From Leishmania donovani (Eukaryota; Euglenozoa; Kinetoplastea; Trypanosomatida; Trypanosomatidae): a DNA stretch of 64,000 nt. Under the pieces are notes generated by a model. That model was not told the DNA's origin. It worked only from the letters and a program-made list of their open reading frames with translations, and searched no databases. Shown piece after piece: positions 60,152 to 64,000 of the stretch. The DNA is taken from positions 2,032,643 to 2,096,642 of the forward strand of contig NC_018262.1 in assembly GCF_000227135.1 (NCBI RefSeq). Direction: 5' to 3'. Each line of letters begins with the position of its first letter. The first letter of the stretch is position 1. The position numbers and the translations under genes were made by a program.

Positions 60152-62109
60152 AAAAGAAACAGAAGCTAATCTTCGAGCTCACTGGATGAAGTGCACAAAA
60201 GCTGCCAGGACCCACAAACAGCGTGCGAATCTGATGGGCAGTGAGGTGAGCACTGAAGAATGCCGACGAAGCGGCATGCATGGTACTTATGTTTGCGTTT
60301 GTGTGCGTGTTGGTGCAACATTACCCCCTTCCCCCCGCCTTAATCGACCTCACCGTGGTTGTATTGCGCACGCAGCCCCTTGGGGCAAGTTCACTCGAAA
60401 AAAGAAATCAGAGGCACGCGCCTAGGGACCAATATATATATATATATATATATGTATTGACAGTCATCGGCACTTTATGTCTGTCTGCGTGTGTACGTAT
60501 GTGTGTACTTGAGACGTTTCATCTGTAATGCCTCCAAAAGTGCTTCACTCTCCTCAGCGAGGCTGCACAGCACGCCATCCCACCTGTGCATCCACTCGGA
60601 TACATCACCCGTTTTTGCCTTCGTGGTTTCCCTAGCTCCATCCATCCCCCTCTGTTCTTCCGTGGCAACCGTTGTTTTTCTCTCATCGTCGTTCTTTCTG
60701 TCATGCAGAGGTTAGACGTCGCGCTTTCTGCATTCTCGCTGCCTCATCGCTGCCCCATATCCCCCCCCCCCTCTGCCTCTACGCCACGCCCCTTCACCGT
60801 CACACGTTGCTAAAGAGACGTTCAGAGACCCTCGAAGGACGACCGCACCAGCGCTGCCCTTTTCCACTTGTCGCTGCCTTCCGGCAATCCAACTCGTTCT
60901 TCTTCAGATCTCGGTTGCTCCGTCTTGCGATAATTCATCTTAAGCAGCAGCCGCTTTTCTTTTTTTGTTGTTTGTTTTGCTACTCGCCTCCGCGCCTTCA
61001 AGCCCCAAAACGTGACAACAGCACCCGCTCTGTTTTTCGTTCTACTTTGACGGCTTCTTTTCCTTGTTGTGCTGTTGCGCGCACGCGTGTTCTTGTGCAC
61101 GCTTACCCGACACTCCTCCCTCTACCGCGCATCCGCACACAAGTGTGCTGCGCGTTTAAAGTGGGCGCATCGGCTGCGCAAGCGCAAAGGAGATAGACGC
61201 AGGCACACAAACGCGCTCTGCCGAAAGCGCAGCGAGGGAGCAAAGCAGAAGACTACCGACTGCCGTCTTTGTGCGTGTCTTTTCAGTGCGTTTGCCTGTG
61301 CGCGCCGTCGCCCGGAGCTCACTTGCCTTTTAATCGAGTTTCGCAGGTGTTTGAGTAACACTATTATTCTGTCTCACCCCTTCCACTTCTTGTATTGTCG
61401 TTGTCATTGTCTCCAGTGTTAGCTTGTCGTCTTCGCTCACTCGTTCACGCAGAGACACTCCAGCGCTTGCCTGTCGCTGCTGCTGCTGCTGCTGTAACCC
61501 TTCTCTCTCTCTTTCCTCTAAGTCATGGCAATTCGTTGGGTGCTTCGTTTTTTTATTGAGTGATTCGAGGCGGACATTTGTTGCCGAGCGTGTTTTGGCG
61601 GTCCTCTATTGTGGTTCCTTTTTTTGCTTGTGGATCGCTTGCTGCTCTCTTCTGGACTCTGTTGAGACAAACTGTGAGTGCTGGTCCTCTCTGCTGTCGC
61701 TCTCACTGTCGCTGTCGTGAACCCCGCATTTCCGTTTGAATTCGTTCGTGTGCTCTTTCTGATAGGTTGCTGCATTGTGACTGTTCGTGTCGCTGTATAA
61801 GTCGATTTGTCGCCTGTCATTCTTTGCGCTGGTGTCTGTCCGGGCGTCTTTCCCCGCCTCCTCTCTCTCTCGCCACCTGTGTGGGCCCTCTCTCTCGCTG
61901 AATTGATTGATTGGATTATATCTTCTTTATTTTGCGCATCTCTATTCCTTTCTCGACATCAGCTACCCTCGCACTCCCTCCTACCCCTTCTTGTCGTACT
62001 CGTCGTCGCTTGTTCTGCACCCCCCCCCCCCCTTGCGTCTCTCGCTCGCTCGCTCAGTCATCATCATAACAGCTTGACTTGCTCGGTGACCTCACCACCA
62101 CCTAAAAAA
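60152..62109. other. Long intergenic region and 5' leader
   Basis: Two kilobases with a (TA) tract at 60432-60453, C run near 60760-60769, a CTG repeat at 61475-61494 and pyrimidine-rich DNA to 62040. Acceptors for the next gene: CGCTCAG (AG 62056-62057) or ATAACAG (AG 62071-62072). No gene supported. Confidence 0.5.
60432..60453. repeat. (AT)11 tract
   Basis: A run of alternating A and T 280 bases past the VMS1 stop. Similar tracts occur at 40761-40776 and 54060-54073, also in untranslated DNA. Confidence 0.85.
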
Positions 62110-62616
62110 ATGAGCGATCATTCCTCTGACGACGAAGATGTTGTGGTGTTGCAGGTATGTGCAAATCGGCACTGCCAGGGCATCGATGATCTAGAGTTCG
62201 ACGAGGAGACAAACCAGAGCTACTGCGGCCGGTGTCGTGCGCTCTACGCCCGCACGGAGACGGAGGGGTTTCGCGTTCTTCTGTCGAACGACGACCTCGG
62301 CCTAGTGAAGCTTATTTTTGACCAGTTCGATGAGAACAGCCGCGGCTTCTGGACTTACAAAGAATGGAACGCGTTTCAGGAGGTGACAGAGCGCGGCTCA
62401 GACGACCCGATAGAGTCTTCGTCTGCCTTGAAGGAGTTCTTCAAGGAGGAGTACGACATCGATATTAGCGCCCACGGCAAAGACGGAGCGGTAGTCCTTT
62501 TGGTGGATCTGGAAAACATGTATGGGGGCTATCTGTACAACAATGTAGACGCACTTGTGGAGGACAGCGAGGCCATGGAGTATCAGGGGCTTCTGCACAC
62601 GGGCGTGCTGGAGTAG
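62110..62616 (+). CDS. Zinc-ribbon-like / EF-hand protein
   Basis: The 168-residue protein starts acidic (MSDHSSDDEDVVV). It has four cysteines at 17, 22, 39 and 42 that can form a small zinc ribbon (CANRHC ... CGRC). An EF-hand follows with a 12-residue loop at 74-85 (Asp, Glu, Asn, Ser, Arg, Gly, Phe, Trp, Thr, Tyr, Lys, Glu) preceded by a helix. The loop keeps Asp1, Asn3, Gly6 and Glu12 but has Arg at position 5 and Trp at 8, so calcium binding may be weak. The rest is acidic. I know no named family with this pair of modules; probably kinetoplastid-specific. ATG follows an A run after a clear acceptor. Confidence 0.78.
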   Translation: MSDHSSDDEDVVVLQVCANRHCQGIDDLEFDEETNQSYCGRCRALYARTETEGFRVLLSNDDLGLVKLIFDQFDENSRGFWTYKEWNAFQEVTERGSDDPIESSSALKEFFKEEYDIDISAHGKDGAVVLLVDLENMYGGYLYNNVDALVEDSEAMEYQGLLHTGVLE

Positions 62617-63767
62617 AGGTACATGTGGCCACATACCCGAAAGAAACAGATGGCACAGCCGGTGTTTCACTGAGCACCGCATGATGATGAAGGTTTCTCC
62701 TATGGCTATCTTCACGGGTGCATCGGTTCGTCTACTTTTTTCTTCTGTTGTCTGTGAAGATAGTGGACATATATTGCCGCGTGCGGCGCCTCTCATACTG
62801 TCATTTTGTGCTAACGTGTTTTGATACCTGTTCCTCTAGACTGTTTCGTTCTCTCGCTCCCTCCCCCCTCGGTTCCGTCGAGAAACGTGCACTGTGCTGC
62901 CGTGCGCCACATGTGGGTCGCGAGAGAGGGGTTTAGTGGTAGTGGTAGTGGGCGAGGGCTTCGCTGAAGGAGGGCAAAGGAGACAGTCGTGGTGCGCTGC
63001 GGATTCCCTTTTCACGCACTCCCGAATTCAGCGCATGCCCTTCCCCCCTCATCACTCCACTCCCCGAACAAAGGAAGAAAATTATACACACCAGGGGAGG
63101 CGGTTTACTTCAGCACACATACTTGTTTCCCCCGCTCTGTTGTTCCTCCTTACCAGTTGCTGACTCATCGATGTGAAGTGCGCCGTCCTACATTTGAATC
63201 GCATGCGTTTTCATTTTTTCACCTGCCCCCCCCCCCCACTTCCTCCTCCCCCCCTTCTTTCCCTCCCCTTCCCCCTCTTAGCATCAGCTGACCGCTCTCC
63301 TCGTCTGAGTGCGCGTGGTCCTTCCCCTTTCCCCCTTTCCTTGTTGGTTTTCTGTATGTTTGCGTTTCATTGTCCCCCCCCCCTTGTACACTCGACGTCC
63401 TTTTTTCGTGACGTTTCCTCTTTTTTTTTCCTGTTGTTGTTCCTCTCTGTCTGCATCTTAGCTCACATGCTGCAGTGGCGGCGGTGCCCGTGATGACAAC
63501 GACGTCGACGAGGTGAGCCGCCAGCGCACACGCACACGACTACACGTAGTCAAAAGTAGAAGGCAGCACACGGATGCCTGGCACCAAAAGAGAGACGAAA
63601 AAAGCGGGCACAGATGGCCAAACCGCGAGAGGGGGTAGGATTTGCCAGCATATCATAAGGTGGCAATACACCGCGCCAGTACTACCATTCCTCACTCCAG
63701 CTACCCCGCTTCGCACCTACCACGTCTTCCTTTACCATTTTATGTTTTCCATTATTATTGCTCTCTT
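62617..63767. other. 3'UTR and intergenic region
   Basis: Mostly C- and T-rich, with C runs (63229-63238, 63376-63384) and a T run at 63419-63429. No gene seen before the next SIDER copy. Confidence 0.5.
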
Positions 63768-64000
63768 GATGGCGGCGGCACAAACCTCACGGTGCTTGGT
63801 ATCACAGGGCCCCGTACACCCCCACTCTGTGTGTGTGTGTAGGAGGAGGCCAAGCGGCACCTCACCTCTGTCCCCTGCCAATGTCAGAACCCTACTTCTT
63901 CTGGTGCGGACAGGGTCAAGCACCGACGACGTAGCGGCGGTCGGGGCGATGTACCACTGCTGGCGTCGGCGACGCGGCCGTGGATAGCGTTGTGCTGGGG
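63768..64000 (+). mobile_element. SIDER2-like short retroposon, copy D (continues past window)
   Basis: From GATGGCGGCGGCACAAACC the sequence matches copies B and C base for base over most of 230 bases up to the window end, including the GT run followed by TAGGAGG. Only the 5' part is inside the window. It lies 1.15 kb after the stop of the EF-hand gene. Confidence 0.8.

Noticed and set aside
1..64000. tRNA, rRNA, snoRNA clusters and CRISPR arrays
   Set aside because: I saw no cloverleaf with A/B boxes, no rRNA-like sequence and no regularly spaced repeats. A covariance-model search would be needed to exclude small RNA genes in the long intergenic parts.

Overview
The window looks like nuclear DNA of a trypanosomatid, most probably Leishmania. 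It is a GC-rich, intron-free run in which every convincing protein gene lies on the + strand. Genes are separated by 0.5-4 kb of pyrimidine-rich DNA, with polypyrimidine-AG trans-splice acceptor signals ahead of the start codons and no sign of gene-level promoters. The predicted poly(A)-binding protein 1 and type II isopentenyl-diphosphate isomerase agree with what I remember of the Leishmania chromosome 35 set. The species is inference. It is a draft assembly: four N blocks of 99 or 198 bases plus one of 4 all fall in or beside retroposon sequence.

Layout. 0-8 kb: a decayed coding locus, then MTG1-type GTPase, a coiled-coil protein and TRM8 tRNA m7G methyltransferase, bracketed by an exact 375-bp direct repeat 7,360 bp apart. 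9-14 kb: a Cys-rich GPI-anchored-type surface protein, a small membrane protein and ALG11 mannosyltransferase. 14-24 kb: a MYCBP/FAP174-like protein, a DCAF7/WDR68 WD40 protein, an unknown protein, LSM12, an unknown protein with an Asp-Ser-His motif, and DRG2 GTPase. 24-32 kb: a SAC3/LENG8-like protein, type II IDI, a dynein-D6-like/ankyrin fusion and an amino acid permease. 32.5-34.2 kb: a dead ingi-clade non-LTR retrotransposon (DIRE) with readable reverse-transcriptase remnants. 37.9-39 kb: a MOK-type kinase. 41-42 kb: a SIDER-type retroposon next to a false assembly duplication. 42.8-56.3 kb: a 1015-aa probable mitochondrial protein, an unknown 576-aa protein, PABP1 and a low-complexity 662-aa protein. 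56.5-57.3 kb: a second SIDER copy. 58.6-62.6 kb: a minimal Vms1/ANKZF1 peptidyl-tRNA hydrolase and a zinc-ribbon/EF-hand protein. The window ends in a third SIDER copy.

The genes form one directional polycistronic cluster rather than functional operons, so neighbours need not share a pathway. There is a loose theme of translation and RNA control (MTG1, TRM8, LSM12, DRG2, PABP1, Vms1, SAC3-like). Control is expected to be post-transcriptional, through untranslated regions and SIDER elements. The best material for a second look: the exact 375-bp repeats, a perfect 14-bp hairpin inside the MTG1 coding region, the dynein-D6/ankyrin fusion, the shortened Vms1, the DSH-motif protein, and the SIDER/DIRE pair that links a dead retrotransposon to its short descendants.
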